Assembly: GCA_951812645.1 (NCBI GenBank)
Contig: CATOSM010000001.1
Span: 847,560 to 911,559 of the forward strand
Direction: 5' to 3'
DNA from: an uncultured Candidatus Nitrosopumilus sp.
Lineage (GTDB): Archaea; Thermoproteota; Nitrososphaeria; Nitrososphaerales; Nitrosopumilaceae
Length of the DNA stretch: 64,000 bases
Under the pieces are notes generated by a model. The model saw only the letters and a list, made by a program, of their open reading frames with translations, made no database searches and had not been told where the DNA came from. Below are positions 1 to 9,834 of this stretch, piece by piece (the stretch's first letter is position 1; the number at the start of each line of letters is the position of its first letter). The translations under genes were made by a program, and so were the position numbers.

Positions 1-282
1 AATCTCAATGAAGCACAATTCACATTATTCTGGAAGTGCTGGGAGAACAATTTGCGCGTAATTAATGACATCATTCCGATTATTCTTAGAAACAAGACAT
101 ACGGTCCGCCAATGAAAGTCTTCATGTATGGAATTCTCAAAGCAGGAACGTGGGCAATTATGAGATATTTACGGGGATTGTGTAAGGATCTTTTCAATGG
201 AAGAACTCCAGATGAAATCATCGACAAATATGCAAGAAGCAGATCTGTAACTGCGCCTAAAATTCAAACGAAGAAATTATAG
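1..282 (+). CDS. C-terminal part of an unidentified protein (cut by window edge)
   Basis: The reading frame is open from base 1 to a stop at 280-282, so only about 93 C-terminal residues are visible. The piece is basic and rich in Ile, Arg and Lys (for example PIILRNKTYGPPMKVFMYG) and ends in a polar tail. An internal TTG at 52 could serve as a start, but the open frame upstream argues that the gene begins outside the window. I do not recognise the family. Its stop overlaps the convergent gene at 277-600 by six bases. Confidence 0.55.
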   Translation, partial: NLNEAQFTLFWKCWENNLRVINDIIPIILRNKTYGPPMKVFMYGILKAGTWAIMRYLRGLCKDLFNGRTPDEIIDKYARSRSVTAPKIQTKKL

Positions 283-600
283 GTTTTCCATAGCAGCGTC
301 TGCTATAGTATTTCGTTTTGGTGTTAAAGAAATAAAGTAAACTTTGTCAGCTCTTTCTACGCCTTCAACTTTTTTAAACGATTTTGATGCTACATCAAAC
401 TCATAAATCCCGGTTTCAAGAGAACCCTTTGCATAAAGCATAAGATATGTTTCCCCAGTAGCAGGACTAAGAGGAATAAACGACATTACATTTCCTTTAT
501 AGGAACTGATTGGCATAGTGTTTTTCATTGGAGGGGCAGCTGATGCCATATACATCAGAAGATCTTCAACTGATTCAAATTCTTCGTATTCAACTTTCAT
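277..600 (-). CDS. hypothetical protein, 107 aa
   Basis: A 107-residue soluble protein with no signal peptide or membrane segment. It begins with an acidic stretch (MKVEYEEFESVEDLL), followed by a beta-rich middle that seems to alternate short strands and turns (SFIPLSPATGETYLMLYAK, then GIYEFDVASKSFKKVEG). No catalytic motif is visible and I cannot name a family. The gene converges with the partial gene at the window edge and overlaps it by six bases. The 47 bp to the next upstream gene can hold its promoter. Codon use and composition match the neighbouring core genes, so I take it as real. Confidence 0.6.
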   Translation of the reverse strand: MKVEYEEFESVEDLLMYMASAAPPMKNTMPISSYKGNVMSFIPLSPATGETYLMLYAKGSLETGIYEFDVASKSFKKVEGVERADKVYFISLTPKRNTIADAAMENL

Positions 601-647
601 GAAATGGAATGATCTGTTTCAGTATAATAACCTAGGGCGGAAGCAGG

Positions 648-1622
<975 letters not shown>

Positions 1623-1671
1623 TCATTGATTCAGAGTATTTATGTTTTAAATGAAAGAAAAGTTGACCGGA

Positions 1672-4600
1672 TTATATTCTTATGATACCTTTTTTGACCA
1701 AGTGTTGAATTGATTTTACAAAGTCTTCGTCAGAAATTTGATCGCCAGCCCACCATTTTGCATTATTTTTGATCCAACCAGGAATTTCGTGTTCAGATAT
1801 AGGTTCAGAAGTACCAGGGAAAATAGTAATCATGCCTTCTTTGACCAAGTATTCAAGTCCATTAACAAATTCATCATCAGATACAGTGTCAGAAGACCAC
1901 CATTTTGCATTATTTTTGATCCACTCAGGAATTGTAGGATTTGTCACAACAAATGAAACAGATTTTACAAATACGCCATTATGAGACAAATCAATTTGAT
2001 AAATACCATCTAGTGAATTCTCATTGATTGAAATTATGGATCTATAACTACCGTTATTTGATAAAGTTGCACCGAAATTCTGAGTAGTACCGTCAGGAGT
2101 TGTGATAAGTACCGCCATTGGAACACCCCTTCGGTGATTATCAATGCTGCCAGAAAGGACAACATCTACAACGTCTCCTGAAATAGGTTTTACAATTTCA
2201 TATGCACTAAGTTGAGGGGCAGTGTAAAAAGAGGTAGATGTGTTTCTCAAAAGACTGAATGTGTTTGCATTGCCTAATGCATCTCGAGAATCATAATATT
2301 TTGCATCCAAACTACCACCGGCAGATGAGATTAATGCAGTACCAGATTTGTTACATATTTTTGAAGGCATTTTAAAGACACCCTCAAAAATTCCAGTAGC
2401 AGGTCCGGTTTCAACTAGAGTAAAGCCACTTGCACCTAAACCGCCATATTCTGTACCGCCAACAGTACAACGTTTGTAACGAATATCTTTGATCAATACT
2501 TCAAGTAAAATTGTTCCGTCTTTTCCAACAGTGTCCACATTAGAAGAATTCGGATCATTTACAGTAAAATAGATGTCAACTAGATCATGTTTCAAATTAA
2601 GATCAGGATCATTAACAGTGATAGTTACTGGTTGTCCAAAACGATAAGATTTAGAGTTTGATGATAATATTCCAGAGTCAGTATTCGCTTCGCTCTGAAT
2701 AGAAGAGGTAGTAAAAACCCCAGATGCGTCAAGATCGGAATAGGATATTGTGATTCCTTCATCGCCTACCAATCTGTCAGTGACAATGAATCTAATTTGA
2801 TCATCGATTGTTTGAACAGTTTTGATGAATTCTGGATCCAAAATATTTAGTTCGTTTGCGACAGAGTATTCCATAGTTCCATCAAATTTGGATGAATTAT
2901 CATCAGTCTCTTCTAATTCAAAACGATAGATAGCGTTGTTAGCATCATCGGAATTTATTATTCCAAACGAAAAGAAATCAAGTACGATAGGTTGTGAACG
3001 AATTTCATTAGAAATAGTTCCGACGGTGCCAGAGTCATTGCTATAATCAAAATTGATTATAACAAAAACGGTACCTGTTTTTGTAAATATAGATTTGACA
3101 TCATCAGTATCAATTTGTATAAATCCTGATGAGGCATTCAAATCACCTTTATCAACAATAGGGATAGGAGTAGAACTGACGGTGCCAAATGCTAACCCAA
3201 TTGTCGTGTCAGAAAAGTCAGAAATCCCAAGATCATTTGAAAATGATCTGAAATCATAGTTTATCCAATTAGTCCCATCGGAATCGGATGCAGATGAATC
3301 GATTAATTGTGATTGTAGTTTAGAAGCCGAAATTCCCAAATTCATAGAAATTTTTTCAAAAGAGCCATTTGTTGCGGATGTGGTATCAATTACTAGTCGT
3401 GCCGAGTTTGTATCTGGAACATTAGATGTGATAGAGGCACCAGGAAATGCAGTCATAGAAGTAGTAAAAAAACGAACATCAGAGGCACTTTCAAGTGTTA
3501 CAGGATCACCAATCCTCATGGTTGGAATTATACTTGAATCGACAAATACATCCAAATCATTTCTAGTACCAGAATTAGTGTTTTGATCAGGATCAACTAA
3601 CACAACAGGCACCTTGACTCCAGGTTTCAATGAGCCAATACCATCACCAATAGTCAATGTAGGATTTATCAAAGACACAGTGGCAGATGAAGAGCCAGTT
3701 AGAATAGAAACAGATTTGTCATTGTATGTTATTGAACCAGTTTGGCCTCTTGGAGCATCACTCAAAATTCCTAAAATAGATTGATCACCATCATCAACAT
3801 TATCAAATGTGCCGGAGTTAGGACCAGTTTCTACAATAGTTACAATCCGGGTATAAGAAGTGGCTCCATCAGAGACAAGTGTGCCAGATTGTTCATTGTT
3901 AGATTGTAATTCAAGAACAGAACCCAAGTTTACCGAGAGAATTCCATTGTCTTCAAACCCAAGATTTGAAAGATGGGGAACTAAATTGACAAGTCCAGCA
4001 TCACCATTAGCAGAATTTGAACCAGAAGTATCATATGCTTGATAGAATGTTGATGATGTAGAATTGATATTAAATGTCCAAGAGTCCTCATCAGTGGGAT
4101 CTTGATTTAATTGAAAATCATTTACAGTTAAGAAGACCTCAGCATTGTTTGGATAGATGTCCCTATCAAGAGCCATAGAAATGTCTTCAATTTCATCGTA
4201 ATCTAATGAAACTTGTTGAATTGTACCAGCAGGATTGTACTGTATATTGACATTATCAAATGAGAAAAGTTGAATCAGTGGCCATGCATTAGAATTTAAT
4301 CCAATTTGGCCAGTGGAAACATTTGGATTCGTATTGATAGATTTTGGATTTCTAACAACATTGTTCAAATTAGAAGTTGCAGTTGGGGAACTAGTGCATT
4401 GTAAAAATGAATCATTTCCATTAGTTGAACCAGCGACAGTTCTAGGAATTGCAAATCCTTCAGTTTCTGAAAGTGTGATTCCTATGGCAGATGCAGAGGT
4501 ATCTCTACTACAGAAAACTCCAAAATCCAATCCTTCGCCGCTTTTTCCAACGGTTGAATCTGCTTTTTTGGCTTTGTCGACATTAGCAAAATAAGCATAC

Positions 4601-4866
4601 CAATTACCATCAGTTGCCTGAACCATTCGTAATGATTTGCCGTTGATCACAACATCTGATTCTCCCTTACCTTCACCAGTATCAGATAGATTTGGATCAA
4701 TTACAACGACTTCTACAACCATAGAGCCGGTAAAGCGATTGTCAAATTGAGAATTTTCGGCAGAAACGAACAGGTTAGGATTGCCGGATGCTTCAGCGTC
4801 AATGAACGGAATAAGTGACATTACTGAAAAAATGGTCATCATGCCAAGGTATTTTCCGTCCAACAT
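1672..4866 (-). CDS. large surface protein with C-terminal IKNNAKWW repeats (S-layer-like)
   Basis: 1064 residues. The N-terminus (MLDGKYLGMMTIFSVMSLI) is a signal peptide with a likely cleavage near DAEA. The body is Ser/Thr/Asp-rich and built of repeated beta-sandwich-like stretches with motifs such as VDPDQN, NDPDLN and VETGPNSGTF/VETGPATGIF, which recur every 150-250 residues. The last 120 residues carry two copies of a roughly 37-residue repeat, IPEWIKNNAKWW and IPGWIKNNAKWW, each ending in LVK(E/K)G and a short Ile-rich strand. These repeats are common in thaumarchaeal exported proteins. Size and architecture resemble the S-layer protein family of ammonia-oxidising archaea, but it is shorter than I would expect for the main S-layer protein, so it may be an accessory cell-surface protein. 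Confidence 0.75.
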   Translation of the reverse strand: MLDGKYLGMMTIFSVMSLIPFIDAEASGNPNLFVSAENSQFDNRFTGSMVVEVVVIDPNLSDTGEGKGESDVVINGKSLRMVQATDGNWYAYFANVDKAKKADSTVGKSGEGLDFGVFCSRDTSASAIGITLSETEGFAIPRTVAGSTNGNDSFLQCTSSPTATSNLNNVVRNPKSINTNPNVSTGQIGLNSNAWPLIQLFSFDNVNIQYNPAGTIQQVSLDYDEIEDISMALDRDIYPNNAEVFLTVNDFQLNQDPTDEDSWTFNINSTSSTFYQAYDTSGSNSANGDAGLVNLVPHLSNLGFEDNGILSVNLGSVLELQSNNEQSGTLVSDGATSYTRIVTIVETGPNSGTFDNVDDGDQSILGILSDAPRGQTGSITYNDKSVSILTGSSSATVSLINPTLTIGDGIGSLKPGVKVPVVLVDPDQNTNSGTRNDLDVFVDSSIIPTMRIGDPVTLESASDVRFFTTSMTAFPGASITSNVPDTNSARLVIDTTSATNGSFEKISMNLGISASKLQSQLIDSSASDSDGTNWINYDFRSFSNDLGISDFSDTTIGLAFGTVSSTPIPIVDKGDLNASSGFIQIDTDDVKSIFTKTGTVFVIINFDYSNDSGTVGTISNEIRSQPIVLDFFSFGIINSDDANNAIYRFELEETDDNSSKFDGTMEYSVANELNILDPEFIKTVQTIDDQIRFIVTDRLVGDEGITISYSDLDASGVFTTSSIQSEANTDSGILSSNSKSYRFGQPVTITVNDPDLNLKHDLVDIYFTVNDPNSSNVDTVGKDGTILLEVLIKDIRYKRCTVGGTEYGGLGASGFTLVETGPATGIFEGVFKMPSKICNKSGTALISSAGGSLDAKYYDSRDALGNANTFSLLRNTSTSFYTAPQLSAYEIVKPISGDVVDVVLSGSIDNHRRGVPMAVLITTPDGTTQNFGATLSNNGSYRSIISINENSLDGIYQIDLSHNGVFVKSVSFVVTNPTIPEWIKNNAKWWSSDTVSDDEFVNGLEYLVKEGMITIFPGTSEPISEHEIPGWIKNNAKWWAGDQISDEDFVKSIQHLVKKGIIRI

Positions 4867-4957
4867 AGTGAAAAGCCCAATTTCATTACAAATAACGCTG
4901 TCGCATGATTGTTTCGTAGAAAACGGTAATACGTGATTAAATTATCAAAAAGAGGGA

Positions 4958-6310
4958 ATGTTTGTACAGAGAACCAGAGTTTTGCAAATTTCACTCTTGG
5001 CTATTTTTTCAGCATTTGTAGTAGAATTGATTTTTGGTCTAGTATCCAACAGTCTTGCGTTAATTACTGATAGTATTCATGCATTACTAGATAGCGTAGT
5101 TACAGTTGTTTTACTTTTAGCTGCAAGATGGGCCATTAAACCACCAGATGCAGAACATACCTATGGTCATGGGAAAATTGAATCGTTGGGAGGATTAATT
5201 GGAGGCATGGCAATTTTTCTGATTGCCTGTTTTTTCATTTATGAATCAATCAGCAGACTGCAAAGTCCGCCGCCAAATATTTTGCCAGGATTGTTTGCCA
5301 TTATCGGGGGACTATACACGATTGGTATTGGCCTTTTTAGAATTATCATACTAAGAAGATCTATTAAGAAAATTGGAGGTGCAACACTAAAGGCAGATTT
5401 TTATCATGCGCTTATGGATCTTGGTTCTACAGTAGTTGCAATCATAGGAATTGTTTTGGTGTCATATGGATTATACTTTGGAGACTTTGTAGCTGCATTG
5501 ATTTTAGGAGTGTTACTAGCTGCATTAAGTGTAAAACTAGTATACAAAACAGCATTGGACTTGACAGATGTCATATCACCAGAATTAGTGGAAACGGTCA
5601 GAGAGATTTCAACAGATACAGACGGAGTGATGGAAGCAGGCTCAATATTGATGCGCAGATCAGGAGACATGATTTTTGCAGATGTGACCATCTCATTGAG
5701 GGGGGATACTAGTTTTGAAAAAGCACATGAAATTAGTGCTAGCGTTGAAAAAAATATAAGAAACAAAATCCCAAATGCATCAGCTGTAATCCATTTTGAA
5801 CCAGATTGGAAGGATGTCCCACTAGATGCAAAAATTTTAGAAATTGCAAAGGGTATGGAAGGAGTAAGAGGGGTGCACAACGTCAGTACGCATAAAACCA
5901 AAGGAAAAACATATTCCAATCTCCACGTAATGGTAGATAGAGGGATTAACCTACTATCAGCACATAAAATTTCTGAACTTATTGAACAAAAAATACAGGA
6001 ACAAATTCCAGATATCACACATGCTACAATACATTTAGAGCCTTTTGTCACAGTTCCTGAGAAATTTAATGTTGAAGATACAGAAACCGAAGAGAAAATT
6101 AAGTCAATTTTAGAGAAATATTCAGATATTAAAAGAATTGGAAGAATATTGTCCTTGAAATTTGAGAATATTTTGAAAATAGATATTGATTGCTCATTTG
6201 ACAAGGAATTATCAATTGAAAAAGTTCATGATTTGACATCAGAGATAGAACACGTCATTAGAGCAGAAATCAAAAATGCCGTAATAACAATTCATCCAGA
6301 ACCAGATTAA
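4958..6310 (+). CDS. cation diffusion facilitator (CDF) metal exporter
   Basis: 450 residues. The N-terminal half is a six-segment CDF membrane domain. Metal-site motifs are HxxxD at His41-Asp45 (DSIHALLD) in TM2 and HxxxD at His150-Asp154 (DFYHALMD) in TM5, with the usual YGHGKIES loop at 69-76. The C-terminal half is unusually long and holds three successive ferredoxin-like dimerisation (ZT-dimer) units at about 205-285, 290-370 and 375-450; single units are usual. CDF proteins export Zn, Fe, Mn or Co from the cytoplasm in exchange for protons; the metal cannot be read from sequence. The gene converges with the ZIP importer gene with a four-base overlap, so uptake and export proteins sit side by side. 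Confidence 0.9.
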   Translation: MFVQRTRVLQISLLAIFSAFVVELIFGLVSNSLALITDSIHALLDSVVTVVLLLAARWAIKPPDAEHTYGHGKIESLGGLIGGMAIFLIACFFIYESISRLQSPPPNILPGLFAIIGGLYTIGIGLFRIIILRRSIKKIGGATLKADFYHALMDLGSTVVAIIGIVLVSYGLYFGDFVAALILGVLLAALSVKLVYKTALDLTDVISPELVETVREISTDTDGVMEAGSILMRRSGDMIFADVTISLRGDTSFEKAHEISASVEKNIRNKIPNASAVIHFEPDWKDVPLDAKILEIAKGMEGVRGVHNVSTHKTKGKTYSNLHVMVDRGINLLSAHKISELIEQKIQEQIPDITHATIHLEPFVTVPEKFNVEDTETEEKIKSILEKYSDIKRIGRILSLKFENILKIDIDCSFDKELSIEKVHDLTSEIEHVIRAEIKNAVITIHPEPD

Positions 6311-7485
6311 ACTAAGATACTTGTCATATACATTACTAACATACCCGCTGCAAAGCCAGATGTTACTGAAGCACTTGAGAGATTATGATCACCCTCATCT
6401 CTAATCCATTTCATTATTACAAGAATTACTTGAAATATTGCACCGGCACCAATTGAGAGAAAAATTACTGAAGTGAATGGGGAATATACAAAACCTCCAA
6501 TCCAGGCACCAAAAATAGCAGGTGCTCCTGCAATCAGACCCATTGCAGCCAATTTTCCAATCATCAATTTTCCTCTTGACATTGGTGCGGCAATAGCTAT
6601 GCCCTCGGTAGTATTATGTAATGCAAATCCAATAATCAAAAATGTACTAAATGCAACAGAGCCCAACCCAACTGCTGCGCCAATTGCAAGTCCTTCTCCA
6701 AAATTATGCAGCCCTATACCAACAGAAATCATGAATGCTATTGCAATTGGTTTTGCAAGCTTTGAAGAACTGGCTCTTTCAACAAGTTTGTTTCCAGAAT
6801 AATATAACCCAAGAAAAGACAGTATTGTTACAGTAACAACCAGTAAACCACCATTGAAGCTTCCTGCCAGGCTTTCATCAGAAACTCCCACTGCTTCTTC
6901 AACAGAATCAATTGCTAAGAAAAGCAGCAATCCTGCAGTTAATGCTAAAAAGAAATGGAATTTTTGTTTGCTTATCTTCTTGATAAAGGGAAGCCACAAT
7001 AATCCAATCATAACAGGAATAATTCCAACATAAGTTCCAATAATTGCAAAAAAGATAGCAAGATCTAAACTAGGTTCTAATGCAGGAGCGGCAGCTTCAA
7101 CTTCTTTTTCGAATCTTGTTCCATCTTCGATTGTTATTCCAATAACATATGGTTCAGCATCATTCCATTCAAATGGAATTCTTACCAAAGTTGTCTCAAA
7201 CCTATCAAGGAATCTATCGGGTTCTACAGCAGCAGGTTGAATTCTATCATTTACATCTGCCATAGACACCTCAACAGGAATCGGTCCTGTGTTTCTAACA
7301 GTGGCTTGAATTTCAGAATCAACAAAATCAACTTTTTCGATAGTGATTTCAGGTAACGGAATTCCTAAATCTAACAAATCAGCGCCAGGACCAAAAATGT
7401 ACACCATCATTAGAATTACAAAAGCAAATGGAATTAATCCACTTGCAACAACTTTACCCTTAGACGATTTATCATCAAGTTCCAT
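6307..7485 (-). CDS. ZIP-family metal transporter with extracytoplasmic N-terminal domain
   Basis: 392 residues. A membrane helix at about 12-32 is followed by a beta-rich domain (45-130, with VRNTGPIPVEV like a CARDB/Ig fold) predicted outside the membrane, then an eight-helix ZIP core from about 142. The signature metal motifs are HNFGEG at 260-265 (TM4) and HNTTEG at 290-295 (TM5). ZIP proteins carry Zn, Fe or Mn into the cytoplasm. The start overlaps the end of the multicopper oxidase gene by 11 bp, so the two are co-transcribed. That pairing suggests a role in metal supply or sensing beside a copper enzyme. The N-terminal domain is an addition to the usual ZIP length and could bind metal or a partner. 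Confidence 0.88.
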   Translation of the reverse strand: MELDDKSSKGKVVASGLIPFAFVILMMVYIFGPGADLLDLGIPLPEITIEKVDFVDSEIQATVRNTGPIPVEVSMADVNDRIQPAAVEPDRFLDRFETTLVRIPFEWNDAEPYVIGITIEDGTRFEKEVEAAAPALEPSLDLAIFFAIIGTYVGIIPVMIGLLWLPFIKKISKQKFHFFLALTAGLLLFLAIDSVEEAVGVSDESLAGSFNGGLLVVTVTILSFLGLYYSGNKLVERASSSKLAKPIAIAFMISVGIGLHNFGEGLAIGAAVGLGSVAFSTFLIIGFALHNTTEGIAIAAPMSRGKLMIGKLAAMGLIAGAPAIFGAWIGGFVYSPFTSVIFLSIGAGAIFQVILVIMKWIRDEGDHNLSSASVTSGFAAGMLVMYMTSILV

Positions 7486-8530
7486 ACTCTACTTCCGGCA
7501 TATTTTTTTCTGGATTATCCTTTACAAGGAATATTCCAACCCACCCTTTCTCTGAAAATTCTACTTTGTGAGCGTGGAAGAGATACTTGCCAGGATAATC
7601 ATATTCAAACTCCATGATTCCACGTTCAGTTTGAGACAGGGTAATCATATCAGTGTAAAATGAAGGAACAAGATCAGTTCCTGTGGGATAATATTTGTAC
7701 AGATTTCCATGAAGGTGAAGATTATTTATTGGATCAAATTCCACCATATTGACTACATAGACCCGAATCAGTTCACCAGTATTGATTTGGATTGGATGAT
7801 GTTGATAGTAGAAAGGAATTGTGTTTGCGGCATAGAAATTGTTTTCCCCATCAAAATCCATATCCAAACCATTTAGAACCATCACCATTTCGTCAGCAGG
7901 TGGTCGTTTTTCTTTTGGATCAACTATGAAAACACCGTAAAGACCACGTACGATATGTTCCTCAAGGGGCATAATATGACAATGGTATGGATGAACTCCA
8001 ACAGGTCCGGCTTCAAATTCATAAATAAATTGTCCGCCATTACCACCTACAGGTTCAAAGACTCCATCCATTCCAGCTGGATGAATTCCATGAAAATGCA
8101 TTGTGTGTTCTTTTGAGCCATTGTTGATGAATTTGATCCTAACAATGTCTCCTTCAGTAGCTCTTATGGTAGGACCGGGAACAGTTCCATTAAAAGTCCA
8201 AACATTAAAAAAAATACCGGGCGAAATTTCTTGAACCCCGTCATCTTCAGCAATAATCGTATAATCCCTAATTGTCTGTCCACTTTCAGAAATGGACGCC
8301 CTTCCATATTCAAAATTTCTCAAAAATTCATCTGGATCAAATTCTACAGTAGAAACAGTATACAGCGGATCAATAATTTCACCAGATGTTTGAACTACAG
8401 CACCAGAATGTGTAACAAACGTTTTTGGTTCAGATTGGGCATCGGAAATAATTGGAAAAAATAGAATTGCAGATAGACCAATCACTATTGAAAGAGACAA
8501 AATCATGATTGTGGAACGGTTAATTTGCAA
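7475..8530 (-). CDS. two-domain multicopper oxidase (laccase/NirK-like)
   Basis: 351 residues with an N-terminal signal peptide or anchor (1-32) and two cupredoxin domains. Domain 1 has HFH (145-147) and HPYHCH (180-185), with Cys184 and His192 as type-1 copper ligands; Leu197 sits where an axial Met is often found. Domain 2 has HLH (272-274) and HAH (319-321) without Cys, so it lacks a type-1 site. The four HxH pairs needed for a trinuclear type-2/3 centre are all present, which favours an oxygen-reducing MCO over a copper nitrite reductase. This layout (type-1 site only in domain 1) is the two-domain type-C form. Ammonia-oxidising archaea hold several such exported enzymes. First gene of an operon with the ZIP transporter; the minus-strand TATA-like box lies at about 8547-8558. 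Confidence 0.85.
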   Translation of the reverse strand: MQINRSTIMILSLSIVIGLSAILFFPIISDAQSEPKTFVTHSGAVVQTSGEIIDPLYTVSTVEFDPDEFLRNFEYGRASISESGQTIRDYTIIAEDDGVQEISPGIFFNVWTFNGTVPGPTIRATEGDIVRIKFINNGSKEHTMHFHGIHPAGMDGVFEPVGGNGGQFIYEFEAGPVGVHPYHCHIMPLEEHIVRGLYGVFIVDPKEKRPPADEMVMVLNGLDMDFDGENNFYAANTIPFYYQHHPIQINTGELIRVYVVNMVEFDPINNLHLHGNLYKYYPTGTDLVPSFYTDMITLSQTERGIMEFEYDYPGKYLFHAHKVEFSEKGWVGIFLVKDNPEKNMPEVEYGT

Positions 8531-8663
8531 TGTATTGAAAAATCAAAAATCTTTATTTAAAGTTACACCAAGCTAACTTTTTTAGCCTGATCTAACTTTC
8601 TTGTACAGGACTGACAAATTTTCAAAAAATTAGGTTTAAACCAAAGGCAATCAGGCTAAATCT
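8531..8663. promoter_or_regulatory. divergent promoter region with inverted repeats, MCO-ZIP operon / 168-aa protein
   Basis: 133 bp between divergent genes. The minus-strand MCO promoter has ctttaaataaag at 8547-8558, about 20-25 bp before the ATG. The plus-strand gene has gtttaaa inside a perfect palindrome ggtttaaacc (8633-8642), about 25 bp before its GTG start, so a protein bound there would block the TATA box. A 9-bp inverted repeat, tagcctgat at 8583-8591 and atcaggcta at 8650-8658, brackets the area, and ctaacttt occurs twice (about 8573 and 8592). The symmetry suggests operator sites for a metal- or redox-responsive regulator; which regulator is unknown. Confidence 0.5.
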
Positions 8664-9170
8664 GTGCAAAAAACAGGATTAGTCATTGTGATTTTTGGAT
8701 TATTGACAGTTGCAGGTTTGGCAATATCAGCAGTAGAAAGTCAAGTAACATTAGAGGGGATTAATCAAGGAAATGGAAAGGTCAAAACTAGTGAGACTGT
8801 AAACGTTTCAGTAGACATAAACAAGGAGGAATCATCAGTGGGAATTTTTGCAGTACAAATAATGGAATTTCAAGAAAACGCAATTTCAGTTAAAATCATA
8901 GACCCTGCAGATATTGAAATTGTTTCTGAAAAAATAAATGATGAGTTGATTGAAATGGAATTTGACATATATGAATCTGGCACATATCAATTAATTATTC
9001 AGAGCTCCATAGATGATGAAATTTACGTAACAGGTGCAATTGGTCCCCTTCCAGATGCAGGCAAAAAATTCATCCTGTCAACAATTTCTTTTACAGTTCT
9101 TATTGTCGGGACGATAGGATTGGCTGCAAGTGCAATATATGAAATTAAAAATAGGAAAAAATCAGTTTAG
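8664..9170 (+). CDS. exported membrane-anchored protein, 168 aa
   Basis: Begins with GTG about 25 bp behind a TATA-like gtttaaa, so the transcript is probably leaderless. Residues 5-25 form a signal/anchor helix (GLVIVIFGLLTVAGLAISAV). A beta-rich domain of about 100 residues follows, and residues 135-158 form a second membrane helix (FILSTISFTVLIVGTIGLAA) with a basic tail EIKNRKKSV. The middle domain would lie outside the cell. No enzyme motif is seen and the family is not recognised. It is transcribed away from the MCO-ZIP operon from a shared symmetric promoter region, which hints at shared regulation. Its end overlaps the convergent winged-helix gene by nine bases. Confidence 0.7.
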   Translation: MQKTGLVIVIFGLLTVAGLAISAVESQVTLEGINQGNGKVKTSETVNVSVDINKEESSVGIFAVQIMEFQENAISVKIIDPADIEIVSEKINDELIEMEFDIYESGTYQLIIQSSIDDEIYVTGAIGPLPDAGKKFILSTISFTVLIVGTIGLAASAIYEIKNRKKSV

Positions 9171-9473
9171 ATAACTGTCCATTTTTTCTAGACCGCTAAC
9201 AGCCGCATCAAAATTGTCACCATCTTCCACAATACTTGTAAGCCTGTCAGAATTTGCAGAAAGTGAACATTTAGCGCTATCAGGATTTTTTGAAATAAAT
9301 CCATGTTCAATCAAATAAGATAATCTCTCAAGAACTTCGGATTCAGATATTGATGATTGTTCTGCCAAGTAAGAGCACTCTTTTTCCCCATCTTCAAGTT
9401 CTGCCAAAATTGAAGAAGTTACAGGATCAAACATACATTCTACAACTTTTTCTCGATCAAAGTCATCACTCAT
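9162..9473 (-). CDS. small winged-helix (ArsR-like) protein, 103 aa
   Basis: 103 residues. Residues 12-75 fit a winged helix-turn-helix: helix 1 (VTSSILAELEDG), a second helix, a recognition helix around SISESEVLERLSYLIEHG, then a short wing (FISKNPDSAKCSLS). There is no long effector domain, only a C-terminal helix (FDAAVSGLEKMDSYLN) suited to dimerisation. Cys13, Cys33 and Cys69 could sense metal or redox state, but they do not form a classic ArsR CVC site. A transcription factor acting on the nearby MCO-ZIP region is an inference from position only. The gene converges with the 168-aa gene. Confidence 0.65.
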   Translation of the reverse strand: MSDDFDREKVVECMFDPVTSSILAELEDGEKECSYLAEQSSISESEVLERLSYLIEHGFISKNPDSAKCSLSANSDRLTSIVEDGDNFDAAVSGLEKMDSYLN

Positions 9474-9559
9474 GGTTTACTGCTAAATTTTGAATGTTAT
9501 AATTTTTTTGCACATATGATTCCAATAAGATAATTAAGAAAAAGCCAACCGAGGAAAAT

Positions 9560-9712
9560 ATGCAAAAACTCTGCGACAAAGATCCGTCAGGTAAAGGAAC
9601 ACATTGTTACTGCATAGATGTAGACGCTCAAAGGGGGATCAAGAAATGCTGTCAGTGTAATCAGTGGAACGTTCAGGGTAATGATTGGACCAGTGCTGAA
9701 GACTTTAGATAA
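9560..9712 (+). CDS. 50-residue Cys-rich miniprotein
   Basis: ATG at 9560, stop TAA at 9710-9712. The 50 residues contain six Cys: Cys5, Cys16, Cys18, Cys30, Cys31 and Cys33 (HCYCID and KKCCQCNQW). The CxC and CCxC groups, 11 residues apart, would suit a small zinc or copper-binding knuckle. A gagg sequence at 9551-9554, five bases before the ATG, is a plausible ribosome binding site. The peptide is hydrophilic, with Trp36 and Trp43 and an acidic end. No family recognised. It lies alone between the winged-helix gene and the ribosomal protein genes. Such a dense Cys pattern is unlikely by chance in this AT-rich DNA. Confidence 0.6.
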   Translation: MQKLCDKDPSGKGTHCYCIDVDAQRGIKKCCQCNQWNVQGNDWTSAEDFR

Positions 9713-9834
9713 TCTTAGATGAAAAATAGTCAAATTCAGGCAGATATTGAGTAAAAAATGGAAAGCATGTCAAAAATTATCAAGTTTGACGCCTAGCATG
9801 GTTTTTATCGGGGATTCTTTGAATTTTGGAATAC

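Noticed and set aside
5404-6204. Long minus-strand open frame of 266 codons opposite the CDF gene
   Set aside because: Lies wholly within a clear CDF gene, Ser/Ile-rich composition typical of an antisense shadow, no motif.
7475-8530. Copper nitrite reductase (NirK) for this gene
   Set aside because: All four HxH pairs of a trinuclear centre are present, including HCH beside the type-1 Cys, so a two-domain oxidase fits better; the axial Met typical of NirK is not seen.
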